Assembly (NCBI RefSeq): GCF_000013985.1
Contig: NC_008048.1
Span: forward strand, 3,281,171 to 3,345,170
Reading direction: 5' to 3'
Length of the DNA stretch: 64,000 nucleotides
Source of the DNA: Sphingopyxis alaskensis RB2256
Lineage (GTDB): Bacteria; Pseudomonadota; Alphaproteobacteria; Sphingomonadales; Sphingomonadaceae
Shown here: piece after piece, positions 1 through 8,195 of the stretch
How the letters are laid out: the number at the start of each line of letters is the position of its first letter
Numbering within the stretch: position 1 is the stretch's first letter
Program-made: the position numbers and the translations under genes
Notes under the pieces: generated by a model
What the model was told of the DNA's origin: nothing
The model's input: only the letters and a program-made list of their open reading frames with translations
Database searches by the model: none

Positions 1-698
1 GACGCGGCGACGATGCCGACCCACGCGACCATTTGTCCCGTGCCCGGCCGCGTCTTGTCGGCGACGCGGTCGAGGTGCCGCGCCGCGCGCGCGAGGTGGT
101 TGAGCACCGCCGAGCGATAGACAAGGTCGCTCGACGACAGGATGAGCGGCGCGTGAGCGGCCCAGAAGAGGATACGCCAGCCGGTATTGTCGGCGCGCCA
201 CGCGGGTTCGCTCACCGTCTCGCCATGCGTGCCGAGCCAGTGACGCACCACGGCTTCGGCGATCGGCGCGCCATCGGCGCGGGTGCCGGTGGCGGCGAGG
301 TCGCGCAGCCAGGCAAAGCTGTGCAGATAATCGGCAAAGGCCGGCGCGACGGTCAGCGACGCGAAATCAAGATCGCCGAGCGGCAGTTTCAGCCCGCGAT
401 GCAGAAAATGGCCGGCACGGATCGCGGTGCCCGCACGCGGATCGCCCGGCACCGGGTCGGCGGGTACGCCGAGCAGCTTCAGCGGAAAGCGCCCTTTGAG
501 CCGCAGCGCGTGGAGCGGGGTGCGCCAGGTCAGGCGGGTGATCGCATTGGCGACGCGATCGCCGAGCGACAGCCCCTTGTCGGCGGGCAGGCGGATCAGG
601 CGTTTGCCGGGTTCGATCGTGTCGTCGATCGGCGCGGCGTCGTAACCGGGATCGAGCGGCGGGTCGGCGGGGGCGGTGGTCAGCGGTCTCCCCTCCAT
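1..698 (-). CDS. Heparinase II/III family protein (partial, N-terminal part)
   Basis: Reading the minus strand from an ATG at 698 gives an open frame of about 232 codons that runs off the left edge with no stop. The N-terminus is polar, then comes an Arg-Leu-rich stretch (ITRLTWRTPLHALRLKGRFP) and later segments such as FLHRGLKLPLGDLDF and ADNTGWRILFWAAHAPLIL, which I recognise from sphingomonad heparinase II/III-like proteins. This part is the alpha-helical domain; the catalytic C-terminal domain lies outside. Its start codon is 3 nt after the rpe stop, so it is probably co-transcribed and translationally coupled with rpe, the usual sphingomonad arrangement. Family members are polysaccharide lyases, but the substrate is not predictable from this fragment. 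Confidence 0.75.
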   Translation of the reverse strand, partial: MEGRPLTTAPADPPLDPGYDAAPIDDTIEPGKRLIRLPADKGLSLGDRVANAITRLTWRTPLHALRLKGRFPLKLLGVPADPVPGDPRAGTAIRAGHFLHRGLKLPLGDLDFASLTVAPAFADYLHSFAWLRDLAATGTRADGAPIAEAVVRHWLGTHGETVSEPAWRADNTGWRILFWAAHAPLILSSSDLVYRSAVLNHLARAARHLDRVADKTRPGTGQMVAWVGIVAA

Positions 699-701
699 CG
701 A

Positions 702-1373
702 TCAGGCCCCGCGCAGCCGCCGGATATTGTCGGCATATGCCCCTGGCCCGCCCTTGAAGGTCGCGGTCCCCGCGACGAGCACGTCGGCGCCGGCCGATAT
801 GGCGCGTGGCGCGGTCGCCGCATCGATCCCGCCGTCGACCTCCAGCCTTATGTCGCGGCCCGATTTCTCGATCATCTTCTTCACCGCCTCGATCTTGCGA
901 AGCTGGCTGGCGATGAAGCTCTGCCCGCCGAAGCCGGGGTTGACGCTCATGATGAGGACCAGGTCGATGTCGTCGATCAGATAATCGAGCATCTTGGCCG
1001 GGGTCGCGGGATTCAGCGACACGCCCGCCTGTTTGCCCAGCGATTTGATATGCTGGACGGTGCGGTGGATGTGCGGTCCCGCCTCGGGATGGACGGTGAT
1101 GATGTCGGCGCCCGCCGCGGCAAAGGCGTCGAGGAAATGGTCGACCGGCGAGATCATCAGATGGACGTCAAAGGGCAGCGACGAGTGCGGGCGCAGCGCC
1201 TTCACCACCATCGGCCCGATCGTCAGATTGGGCACAAAATGGCCGTCCATCACGTCGATATGAACCCAGTCGGCCCCCGCGGCCTCGATCGCGCGCACTT
1301 CCTCGCCCAGCTTCGCGAAATCGGCGCTGAGGATCGACGGGGCAATGCGGACGGCGGGCGGCGTGGCGGTCAT
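702..1373 (-). CDS. rpe: Ribulose-phosphate 3-epimerase
   Basis: This 223-aa cytosolic TIM-barrel enzyme interconverts D-ribulose 5-phosphate and D-xylulose 5-phosphate in the pentose phosphate pathway. The sequence shows the family hallmarks in order: [12 protein letters not shown] at the N-terminus, the metal-binding [12 protein letters not shown], the second metal histidine in FDVHLMISP, the NPGFGGQSF loop and the LEVDGGID segment with the catalytic aspartate, then [10 protein letters not shown] at the phosphate site. Length is normal. Start is the ATG at 1373. It is the first gene of a pair with the heparinase-like gene downstream. Identification is firm. Confidence 0.97.
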   Translation of the reverse strand: MTATPPAVRIAPSILSADFAKLGEEVRAIEAAGADWVHIDVMDGHFVPNLTIGPMVVKALRPHSSLPFDVHLMISPVDHFLDAFAAAGADIITVHPEAGPHIHRTVQHIKSLGKQAGVSLNPATPAKMLDYLIDDIDLVLIMSVNPGFGGQSFIASQLRKIEAVKKMIEKSGRDIRLEVDGGIDAATAPRAISAGADVLVAGTATFKGGPGAYADNIRRLRGA

Positions 1374-1506
1374 GGATCGGCCTTAACCATCTAAGGAGTC
1401 GGGAGCAAGCGGGGGCGGGCGGTGGTTGTGGAAAAGCGGGGGGCGCTGCGGTGTTGAGAGGGGAATGGCTGGTTGCGACCGATTGCGGCCGTTGGCATTT
1501 CGGGCT

Positions 1507-1618
1507 CTCTCCCCTTCAGGGGAGAGACACGAAGGCTTGGCAGCTTGCTGCCTAGCCGCAGTTGAGAGGGGTTTGGATGGTCCCCCTCTCCCAACCCTCT
1601 CCCCTGAAGGGGAGAGGG
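1507..1618. repeat. Paired palindromes in the rpe-nrk intergenic gap
   Basis: The 285-nt gap 1374-1658 holds no gene. It contains two self-complementary hairpins, 1507-1526 (CTCTCCCC then TTCA then GGGGAGAG) and 1595-1618 (CCCTCTCCCC then TGAA then GGGGAGAGGG). They are the same sequence in opposite orientation and 68 nt apart, so they can also pair with each other. This is a REP/BIME-like architecture. It may act as a transcription barrier between rpe (leftward, starting here) and the end of the carotenoid operon. Confidence 0.75.
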
Positions 1619-1658
1619 CTTTATGGCAGCTCTCCACCCCAAAACCGCCGCCGATACC

Positions 1659-2177
1659 CTACATCAACCCCGCCGCCGCAATCGCCGCGACGGCATGGTC
1701 GATCCGGGCGTCGCCCTCGCCCTCGATCCACGCCCATGGGAGCTGGCGCCGTTCGAGTTCGCCGATCGCGACGTCCATGAACTGATGCCGCGCCAGATCG
1801 CTGCCGAACAGGCGGGTGCCGTCCTCCTCCCAGGGCAGGTCCATCGCGGGAACGAGATAGAGGTCGGCCACCCCGGTCCACGCATCGATTTCGGGCAAGC
1901 GGCGCCCCAGCAGCATGAGCGCCCACGCCTGCGTCATCAGCGGGTCGGTGTCGGACACCAGCCAGTCGGGCTGCTGGGCCAGCGCCGCCGCGGTCGCGGC
2001 GCGGTGGCCGTCGAAAATGGCGAGCAGGTCGACCTCGTCGAACTTGGTGCCATTCGCCTCGGCATAGGTGCGCCCATATTCGGGGACGACCAGCCCGCCG
2101 AGCCGCAGCGCGAGCCGCGGGGCGAGCGTCGACTTGCCCGTGCTTTCGGCGCCGTGCAGGCAGATGTGCCGGGTCAT
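1659..2177 (-). CDS. NadR-like ribosylnicotinamide kinase (AAA family ATPase)
   Basis: This 172-aa soluble P-loop ATPase carries the Walker A GAESTGKST at residues 8-16, which matches the C-terminal kinase domain of NadR, followed by PEYGRTYAE and a VSDTDPL segment typical of that domain. It lacks NadR's DNA-binding and adenylyltransferase parts, so it is a stand-alone kinase. Inferred role: phosphorylation of nicotinamide riboside to NMN in the cytosol. The inference is strengthened by pnuC directly upstream, with which it shares a 4-bp ATGA overlap (start ATG at 2177, pnuC stop at 2174). Together they form a transport-and-trap module for NAD salvage. It is the last gene of the crtY operon. 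The exact substrate is not proven by sequence. Confidence 0.82.
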   Translation of the reverse strand: MTRHICLHGAESTGKSTLAPRLALRLGGLVVPEYGRTYAEANGTKFDEVDLLAIFDGHRAATAAALAQQPDWLVSDTDPLMTQAWALMLLGRRLPEIDAWTGVADLYLVPAMDLPWEEDGTRLFGSDLARHQFMDVAIGELERRQLPWAWIEGEGDARIDHAVAAIAAAGLM

Positions 2178-2743
2178 GGCGCGAGCCGCCCGGTCGCCGC
2201 CGCGCGGCGCCACTGGATCAGCCCGTCGATCGACAGGCCGAGCAGCACGACATAGACCGCGCTGGTCGCGTAAAGCCCGCGCGATGCGAAGAGCGGGATC
2301 GCGATCAGGTCGACGAGGATCCACAGATACCAGCTTTCGACGCGCCGCCGCGCGAGCAGCCATTGCGCGGTGACGCTGATCATCGCGATCGCGCCGTCGA
2401 TCCATGGCGCCGCCGCGTCGGTGTGGCGGTCCATCGCATAGCTCCATCCCGCCCAGGCGGCTAGCGTGCCGAGCCCCCAGCCCCATCGCGCGCGGTCGCC
2501 CATCCAGCCGACCGGGACGCCGCTGTCGGTCCGTGCGCGCGTCCACGCCGCCCAGCCATAAAGATTGAGCGCGAAGAAAAAGCCCTGGAGCAGCATGTCG
2601 CTGTACAGCTTCGCCTCGAAGAAGACGAAGGCATAGAGCGCCACCGCGACGAGCGCGAAGGGATAGTTCCAGACGCTGCGCAGCGCGACGAGCGCGACAT
2701 TGGTGAGCACGAAGGCGGCGGCAACCCATTCGACGGGGTTCAT
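2174..2743 (-). CDS. pnuC: Nicotinamide riboside/mononucleotide transporter PnuC
   Basis: This 189-aa inner-membrane protein has about seven hydrophobic segments and the PnuC family features: an N-terminal ALRSVWNYPFALVAVALYA segment, NLYGWAAWTR and a C-terminal ESWYLWILVDLIAIPLF stretch, where the two Trp residues of the conserved WYLWI motif contact the substrate in solved members. It carries nicotinamide riboside across the inner membrane, and trapping needs a downstream kinase, here the next gene. The ATG at 2743 was chosen because it overlaps the crtB stop by 4 bp (ATGA), whereas an upstream in-frame start would run deep into crtB. Its position inside a carotenoid operon is unusual. Confidence 0.93.
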   Translation of the reverse strand: MNPVEWVAAAFVLTNVALVALRSVWNYPFALVAVALYAFVFFEAKLYSDMLLQGFFFALNLYGWAAWTRARTDSGVPVGWMGDRARWGWGLGTLAAWAGWSYAMDRHTDAAAPWIDGAIAMISVTAQWLLARRRVESWYLWILVDLIAIPLFASRGLYATSAVYVVLLGLSIDGLIQWRRAAATGRLAP

Positions 2744-3723
2744 GCGCCTGCGCACTCCCCGTGCGTGTGTACGCCGTCCGGCCGGGGCCGCGTCCACAGC
2801 CCCTCGCGGCTGATCCGTCGCTCTGGCGGGCGGCGGAGCACCGACCAGCCCGCGCGCGCAACCCAGCCCAGTTTGGCGGCGAGCGAGCTTGCGGCGCGAT
2901 GGTCCCACGCATGATCGCCGCGCCGCCGCACCTCGCGCGCGATGTCGCCATAAATGCCCGCGGCGGCGAGCACCGCCCAGCGGCTGCGCGGCGGCAGTTT
3001 GCGGGCGCCCCAGCGCGCCGACGCTTCATATTCTTCCGCCATTTCGGCGAGCCATTTTGCCATCACGGCGAGCCGGGGGCGAAAGGCGGGGTGCATATGC
3101 TGCCCCGGCGGAATGTCGAGTTCGACCATCCATTCGACGGGCAGGTAACAGCGGTCGGCGGCGGCATCCTCGGCCACGTCGCGCGCGATATTGGCAAGCT
3201 GGAACGCGATGCCGAGGTCGGATGCACGGTCGAGCGTGCGCTCGTCATCGGGGTCGATTCCCATCACCAGCGCCATCGCGACGCCGACCGCGCCCGCAAC
3301 ATGATAGCAATAGCGCAGCAGATCGTCCTCGCTGCGCGGCCGCCAGTCCCTTGCATCGAGATCGAATCCCGCGACGATATCGTCGATAACCGCGCGCGGG
3401 ATCGCCACCTCGGTGAGCAGGAAACCCAGCGCGTCGAACGCCGGATCGCCCGTCGGCGCGCCCGCAAAGGCCTGGTCGGTCAGCGCCCGGATGCGCTCGA
3501 CGGCCGCTGCGGAATCGTGTCCCGGCGCCATCGTGCCGCCATGATCCTGCCCGTCGGTCAGGTCATCGGCCGCGCGGCACCAGGCGTAAAGCAGCCAGAC
3601 GCGCTCGCGCGTTTCGCGGTCGAAAAGCTGACTCGCGAGAGCAAAGCTTTTCGACCCGCGCGCGATGCTGTCGTGCGCGAAACCGTGGAGGGCGTCGGCG
3701 TCATAGGCCCCCGCTTCGGTCAT
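2740..3723 (-). CDS. crtB: Phytoene synthase (15-cis-phytoene synthase)
   Basis: This 327-aa enzyme of the squalene/phytoene synthase family condenses two geranylgeranyl diphosphates head-to-head into phytoene, the first committed carotenoid step. The first Asp-rich motif is visible in YAWCRAADDLTDG (residues about 46-58) and the second in NIARDVAEDAAADRCYLP, both binding Mg-diphosphate. LLRYCYHVAGAVG is the conserved family block. The chosen ATG at 3723 shares one base with the stop of the LOG gene (TGATG), so the two are translationally coupled. Sits fourth in the operon crtY-crtI-LOG-crtB-pnuC-kinase. Confidence 0.96.
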   Translation of the reverse strand: MTEAGAYDADALHGFAHDSIARGSKSFALASQLFDRETRERVWLLYAWCRAADDLTDGQDHGGTMAPGHDSAAAVERIRALTDQAFAGAPTGDPAFDALGFLLTEVAIPRAVIDDIVAGFDLDARDWRPRSEDDLLRYCYHVAGAVGVAMALVMGIDPDDERTLDRASDLGIAFQLANIARDVAEDAAADRCYLPVEWMVELDIPPGQHMHPAFRPRLAVMAKWLAEMAEEYEASARWGARKLPPRSRWAVLAAAGIYGDIAREVRRRGDHAWDHRAASSLAAKLGWVARAGWSVLRRPPERRISREGLWTRPRPDGVHTHGECAGA

Positions 3724-4304
3724 CAGAGATTTTCGGCCTTCATCGCGAAAATCGTCTGGTGCGGCGTATAATGCGCCATCTTGTCGAGCAGATCGTCGAG
3801 TCCGGCGTCGACGATCAATATCCCCGCATGGGCGGGGCGGATGAAGCCGACCTCGATCATCCGGCGGTTGAAGGCGATGAGGTCGTTGTAGAAGCCCGCG
3901 GCGTTGAGCAGCCCGACGGGCTTGGTGTGATAGCCGAGCTGCGCCCAGCTGATCGCTTCCCACAGCTCGTCCATCGTCCCGACGCCGCCGGGGATCGTCA
4001 GGAACCCGTCCGACAGGTCGGTGAACATCTTCTTGCGCTCGTGCATCCCCGATACGACGTGCAGCTCGGTGCAGCCGCGATGCGCGACCTCGGCGCCGAC
4101 GAGCGCCTCGGGAATGATGCCGATCACCTCGCCGCCCGCTTCCAGCGCGCTGTCGGCGACCGCGCCCATCAACCCCAGTCGCCCGCCGCCATAGACGACG
4201 CCGATGCCCCTGTCGGCCAATGTGCGCCCGACATGGCGCGCGGTTTCGATATAGACGGGGTCATCGGGGGTCGCGGACCCGCAATAGACGGCGAGGCGTT
4301 TCAT
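3723..4304 (-). CDS. LOG family protein (nucleoside 5'-monophosphate phosphoribohydrolase)
   Basis: This 193-aa cytosolic Rossmann-type protein has both LOG signatures: the GGGRLGLMG loop near residue 40 and PGGVGTMDE near residue 105, which hold the phosphate and catalytic Arg/Glu. LOG proteins release the free base from cytokinin-type or other adenosine monophosphates; many bacterial members have unclear substrates, and some are mislabelled lysine decarboxylases. It lies between crtI (35 nt upstream) and crtB (1-nt overlap). Embedding a nucleotide hydrolase among carotenoid and NAD-salvage genes suggests a nucleotide-recycling role, but that is inference. Confidence 0.9.
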   Translation of the reverse strand: MKRLAVYCGSATPDDPVYIETARHVGRTLADRGIGVVYGGGRLGLMGAVADSALEAGGEVIGIIPEALVGAEVAHRGCTELHVVSGMHERKKMFTDLSDGFLTIPGGVGTMDELWEAISWAQLGYHTKPVGLLNAAGFYNDLIAFNRRMIEVGFIRPAHAGILIVDAGLDDLLDKMAHYTPHQTIFAMKAENL

Positions 4305-4339
4305 AGTCTTCCCTTACCCGCTCGATGATGTGAGCGGAA

Positions 4340-5818
4340 TTACAAGTCCAGCATCAACGCCGCCGTTGCCTTGGCGCTGCCGACGACGCCTGGGATTCCC
4401 GCGCCCGGATGCGTTCCCGCGCCGACGAAGTAAAGATTGGAAATCCTGTCGTCGCGGTTGTGCGCGCGGAAAAAGGCCGACTGCCACAGCACGGGTTCGA
4501 GGCTGAACGCGCTGCCGAGGTGCGCATTGAGGTCGCGACCGAAATCGGTCGGCGTATAGTGAAAGCGCGTGACGATATTGGCGCGAAGATCGGGTGCGAC
4601 GCGCCGTTCGACCTCGTCGATGATCGCATCGGCGAAGCGCGTGCCGAAATCGCCGTCCCAGTCGGCTTTCGCCTTGCCGAGGTGCGCGACGGGGGCAAGC
4701 GCGTAAAAGGTCGAATGCCCCGGCGGCGCCATGCCCGGATCGGTGATGCTGGGATGGTGGAGGTAGAGCGAGAAATCGTCCGGCACGACGCCGTTCTTGT
4801 AGATGTCGTCGAGCAGCCCTTTATACCGCGGGCCGAACAAGATGCTGTGGTGCGCGACACCGGGATAGTCGCCCTTCGCGCCGAAATGCACGACGAACAG
4901 CGACGGCGACCAGCGTTTGCGCGCCAGGCTGCGCGCCGTTTTCGGCCCGCGCGGATGATCGGCGAGCAGGTCGCGGTAGGCGTGCATCAGGTCGCCGTTG
5001 CACGCGATCATTTCGGCGTCGCCGCGCCAGCCGCTCGCGGTGGTCACCCCGGTCGCGCGGTCGCCCGCGGTGTGAATCGCCGTCACCGCATCGCCGAGGC
5101 GCAGCGTCCCGCCCAGCCGCTCGAACAGGCGGATCAGTGCGGCGACCAGCCGGTTGGTGCCGCCGCGCGCGAACCAGACGCCGCCGTCCTTCTCGATCGT
5201 GTGGATCAGCGCATAGATGGCGCTCGTCGTCATCGGATTGCCGCCAACGAGCAGGGTGTGGAACGACAGCGCCTGCCGCAGCCGCTCATCCTGCACATAG
5301 GAGGAGACGATCGAATAGACGCTGCGCCACGCCTGATATTTCATCAGCGCAGGCGCGGCCCTGATCATCGCCCGAAAGTCGAGAAAGGCGGTCGCGCCGA
5401 GCTTGACATAGCCCTGTTCGTAAACGCCCTTCGAATAGTCGAGGAAGCGTTCGTAACCCGCGACGTCGGCGGGGTTCAGCCGCGCGATCTCGGCGTGGAG
5501 CGCCGCCTCGTCGTTCGAATAGTCGAAATTGGTCCCGTCGGGCCAGTTGAGCCGGTAGAAAGGACTGACGGGCATCAGTTCGACGTCGGCGGCCATGTCC
5601 TGCCCGCTCAATTCCCACAGGTCGCTGAGGCAGGGCGGATCGGTGATGACGGTCGGCCCGGCGTCGAAGGTGAAGCCGTCGCGCACCCAATGATAGGCGC
5701 GCCCGCCGGGCTTGTCGCGCGCCTCGACGATCGTCGTCGCGACCCCTGCCGATTGCAGCCGGATCGCAAGCGCGAGGCCGCCGAAACCGGCGCCGATGAC
5801 GATGGCGGTGCGGGTCAT
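4340..5818 (-). CDS. crtI: Phytoene desaturase CrtI
   Basis: This 492-aa FAD-dependent, membrane-associated enzyme desaturates phytoene to lycopene. Seen: the N-terminal FAD Rossmann motif VIGAGFGGLALAIRLQ, the EARDKPGGRAYHW follow-up, the TFDAGPTVITDP segment, and the C-terminal GAGTHPGAGIPGVVGSAK FAD signature diagnostic of CrtI. A longer reading from a TTG at 5824 is possible, but the ATG at 5818 overlaps the crtY stop by 4 bp (ATGA) and is preferred. Operon position second. Whether it performs three or four desaturations cannot be read from sequence, but lycopene is expected because crtY is its partner. Confidence 0.97.
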   Translation of the reverse strand: MTRTAIVIGAGFGGLALAIRLQSAGVATTIVEARDKPGGRAYHWVRDGFTFDAGPTVITDPPCLSDLWELSGQDMAADVELMPVSPFYRLNWPDGTNFDYSNDEAALHAEIARLNPADVAGYERFLDYSKGVYEQGYVKLGATAFLDFRAMIRAAPALMKYQAWRSVYSIVSSYVQDERLRQALSFHTLLVGGNPMTTSAIYALIHTIEKDGGVWFARGGTNRLVAALIRLFERLGGTLRLGDAVTAIHTAGDRATGVTTASGWRGDAEMIACNGDLMHAYRDLLADHPRGPKTARSLARKRWSPSLFVVHFGAKGDYPGVAHHSILFGPRYKGLLDDIYKNGVVPDDFSLYLHHPSITDPGMAPPGHSTFYALAPVAHLGKAKADWDGDFGTRFADAIIDEVERRVAPDLRANIVTRFHYTPTDFGRDLNAHLGSAFSLEPVLWQSAFFRAHNRDDRISNLYFVGAGTHPGAGIPGVVGSAKATAALMLDL

Positions 5819-6972
5819 TTCCAATCCAGTTTTGCAAGCGCCGACAGCGCGCGGCCGACCGGCACCGGCGGCTTTCCCGCAAGCAGGCGCAGCCGGTCCG
5901 CCGCGGTCGACCGCCCGGCATAGAAGCGCGCGACGAGCCGCGGCGACAGGCGATAGAATCGCTCGAAAATGCGGTAACGCCTATCGGGATCGGCGGCGCG
6001 GAACAGCATGGCGTCCAGCATCCGGTAAAAGCGCTGGCGCCGCCACGCCGACTGCGCGCGCGCGCGCAGCAGCGCGGGCAGGTCGGCGCGACCGACCAGC
6101 GCGGGCAGCGCCGCCGCGGTGCGTACGGCGTGCGGCAGCGAATAACCCGTCGTCGCGTGGAACATCCCTGCGCGCACGCCGATTCGTGACGTGCGGTCCG
6201 ATTCCGGCCACAACCGGTCGAAATCGCCCGCGATCACCACTGGTAACACGCCGCTCTCCTCGCGCATCGTCGCCGTCACCTGCCAGCCCTGCGCCGCGGC
6301 ATAGGCGGCAATGCGTTCGCGCACCACCATTTCGTCGAGGTCGGCGTCGTCGCTGTAATAGGTGTCCTCGACGAACAGGGTTTCGGCGTCGAAGGGGAGG
6401 AGATAGACAAAGCGATAGCCGTCCAATTGCTCCACCGTCGCGTCCATCACCACCGGCTGTTCGACGCCGTGCCCGCCCTTCACGGTGAGCGCCTGCCCGA
6501 CAAACTTCTGCCAGCCGCAGTCCAGTGTCGGAAACTTGCCCGCGCCGCGCGCGTCGAGGACATGCTTCGCCGACAATCGCCCGCCGCGCGCCAGCAGCAG
6601 ATGGTCGGGCGCGACATGTTTCGCGCGATCGGCGATGATATGGCCGTCCGGCAGCGCCGCCGCCACCGCTTCGGCCAGCGCTTCGCCGGTGATGCTTTTA
6701 TATCCCATGTGCAGCGTCCGCGCGTGCGCGGGAAAGCGCACGTCATAGCGCGGCCAGTGGTGGCGGACGAGCGGCGCGACGAGCCAGCGGTCCTTCTTTG
6801 CGATGTCGCTGTCGAAAAAGGACCAGATATGATTGCCCCCGACCGGCCCCGGCTCGATCAGTCGTATGTCGAGATCGGGCCGCTTGGCCGCCAGCGCCAG
6901 CGCCGCAAGTCCGCCCGCAAGCCCGCCGCCGACGATCGCGATGTCGCATTTATCGATGTTCGGCCCCACCAT
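5815..6972 (-). CDS. crtY: Lycopene beta-cyclase CrtY
   Basis: This 385-aa flavoprotein cyclises both ends of lycopene to beta-carotene. The N-terminus has the dinucleotide-binding motif DIAIVGGGLAGGLAALAL, followed by the CrtY hallmark GGNHIWSFFDSD. Later segments fit the family too, for example LLPFDAETLFVEDTYYSDD and GMFHATTGYSLPHAVR. ATG at 6972. It is the first gene of the six-gene minus-strand operon and diverges from the hydroxylase-family gene at 7046 with a 73-nt shared promoter region. Confidence 0.96.
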   Translation of the reverse strand: MVGPNIDKCDIAIVGGGLAGGLAALALAAKRPDLDIRLIEPGPVGGNHIWSFFDSDIAKKDRWLVAPLVRHHWPRYDVRFPAHARTLHMGYKSITGEALAEAVAAALPDGHIIADRAKHVAPDHLLLARGGRLSAKHVLDARGAGKFPTLDCGWQKFVGQALTVKGGHGVEQPVVMDATVEQLDGYRFVYLLPFDAETLFVEDTYYSDDADLDEMVVRERIAAYAAAQGWQVTATMREESGVLPVVIAGDFDRLWPESDRTSRIGVRAGMFHATTGYSLPHAVRTAAALPALVGRADLPALLRARAQSAWRRQRFYRMLDAMLFRAADPDRRYRIFERFYRLSPRLVARFYAGRSTAADRLRLLAGKPPVPVGRALSALAKLDWK

Positions 6973-7045
6973 GTCTCCGCCCTAGCCGCGCTTCGCGCCC
7001 GTGCAAAGCCATTGCAACGCGCCGCCGAACGGCTAGCCTCCCGCC

Positions 7046-7807
7046 ATGACCGGCTGGGCGATCCTTTTGTCCGCGCTTGCGATGACCGCCATCGTGGGCG
7101 TGCGCTATCTTGTGACCAGCGGCGCCTTCGCCTTCGCCACGCGCCTTAGGCACCCCGGCCTCTATCGCGGGCTCGAACCGCAGATGCGCCGCGAGATCGG
7201 CTGGAGCCTTGCCAGCGCCGCCATTTACGGCATCCCCGCTGGCGTGGTCGCCTGGGGATGGCAGGCGCATGGCTGGACGCGCATCTATGCCGACGTGGGC
7301 GCCTTTCCGCTCTGGTATCTGCCCGTCAGCCTGCTCCTCTATCTGCTGCTCCACGACACATGGTTTTACTGGACGCATCGCTGGATGCACCGCCCGCGCC
7401 TGTTCCGCCTCGCGCACGCCGTCCATCATGCGAGCCGCCCGCCGACCGCCTGGGCGGCGATGAGTTTTCATCCGATCGAGGCAGTCACCGGCGCCATCGT
7501 CATCCCTGCGCTCGTTTTTGTCATTCCCATCCATGTCGCGGTGCTGGGCCTTGTTCTGGCGATCATGACGATCATGGGGGTCGGCAATCATATGGGGTGG
7601 GAGATGTTTCCGCGCGCGCTTGTTCATGGACCAGCAGGGCGCTGGCTGATAACCGCGACGCATCACCAGGCGCATCATGCCGTCTACCGGGGGAATTATG
7701 GACTTTATTTCCGTTTCTGGGATCGCGCGTGCGGCACGGACATCGGGCTTGGCCGCTTTGATCCTGTGCGCCGTGACGGCGAACGCCCCGCCGCCGCCGA
7801 CGGTTGA
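7046..7807 (+). CDS. Sterol desaturase / fatty acid hydroxylase family protein, candidate carotenoid hydroxylase
   Basis: This 253-aa polytopic membrane protein has the three histidine clusters of the di-iron fatty-acid-hydroxylase superfamily: HDTWFYWTHRWMH (about 108-120), HAVHHASRPP (about 128-137) and ATHHQAHHAVY (about 208-218). The family includes carotenoid ring hydroxylases of the CrtG kind (2,2'-hydroxylation) and also lipid hydroxylases. It is longer than a typical CrtZ of about 160-180 aa and lacks its usual motif spacing, so I do not call it CrtZ. Divergence from crtY supports a carotenoid substrate, but this is inference. Its last 36 codons overlap the next gene in another frame. 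Start ATG 7046. Confidence 0.85.
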   Translation: MTGWAILLSALAMTAIVGVRYLVTSGAFAFATRLRHPGLYRGLEPQMRREIGWSLASAAIYGIPAGVVAWGWQAHGWTRIYADVGAFPLWYLPVSLLLYLLLHDTWFYWTHRWMHRPRLFRLAHAVHHASRPPTAWAAMSFHPIEAVTGAIVIPALVFVIPIHVAVLGLVLAIMTIMGVGNHMGWEMFPRALVHGPAGRWLITATHHQAHHAVYRGNYGLYFRFWDRACGTDIGLGRFDPVRRDGERPAAADG

Positions 7808-8162
7808 GGTCAGCGTTACCGGGCTGCGCAGCGCCAGGGGGCAGTTGCTCGTCTGCCTGACGACCCAGGCGAGCGCCTTTCCCGATTGCAGCAAGGACAA
7901 GGCTTCGGTGCGCATGGCGGTGAAAGCCGCCGATGCCGCGCGCTTCGACATCCATGCGCCCGCCACGGGCACCTATGCGATCGCGGTGGTCCATGACGAA
8001 AATGGCAACAACAAGATGGACAAGGCGATCTTCCTGCCCAGGGAAGGCTTCGGCTTTTCGCGCAATCCGACGATCACCGTTGGCCCGCCGAGTTTCAAAT
8101 CGGCCAGTTTTGCGGTCGCGGGCGACATGCACCAGTCGATCAGGATGAAATATATGCTCTAG
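7698..8162 (+). CDS. DUF2141 domain-containing secreted protein
   Basis: This 154-aa protein has an N-terminal hydrophobic segment (SGLAALILCAVTANA) that looks like a signal peptide, followed by a DUF2141 beta-sandwich: VEVSVTGLRSARGQLLVCL, then AIAVVHDENGNNKMD and REGFGFSRNP, the family core. The function of DUF2141 is not established; members are periplasmic or exported and often sit beside carotenoid or lipid genes. The ATG at 7698 has a G-rich Shine-Dalgarno (GGGGGAA) 3 nt upstream. That start places the first 110 nt inside the preceding hydroxylase gene. A TTG inside the signal peptide is an alternative start but would shorten the signal. Confidence 0.85.
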   Translation: MDFISVSGIARAARTSGLAALILCAVTANAPPPPTVEVSVTGLRSARGQLLVCLTTQASAFPDCSKDKASVRMAVKAADAARFDIHAPATGTYAIAVVHDENGNNKMDKAIFLPREGFGFSRNPTITVGPPSFKSASFAVAGDMHQSIRMKYML

Positions 8163-8195
8163 TGGCGCCCGCGCGCCGCCGCTAAGAGAGCGCGC

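Noticed and set aside
33..1394. Long plus-strand open frame over the left edge and rpe
   Set aside because: It is antisense to rpe and to the heparinase-like frame. Its translation is Arg/Gly/Asp-rich with no motif, as expected for the reverse frame of a high-GC gene.
7046..7807. CrtZ beta-carotene hydroxylase
   Set aside because: Length and histidine-motif spacing fit the wider fatty acid hydroxylase/sterol desaturase family better than CrtZ. Only a candidate carotenoid role is kept.
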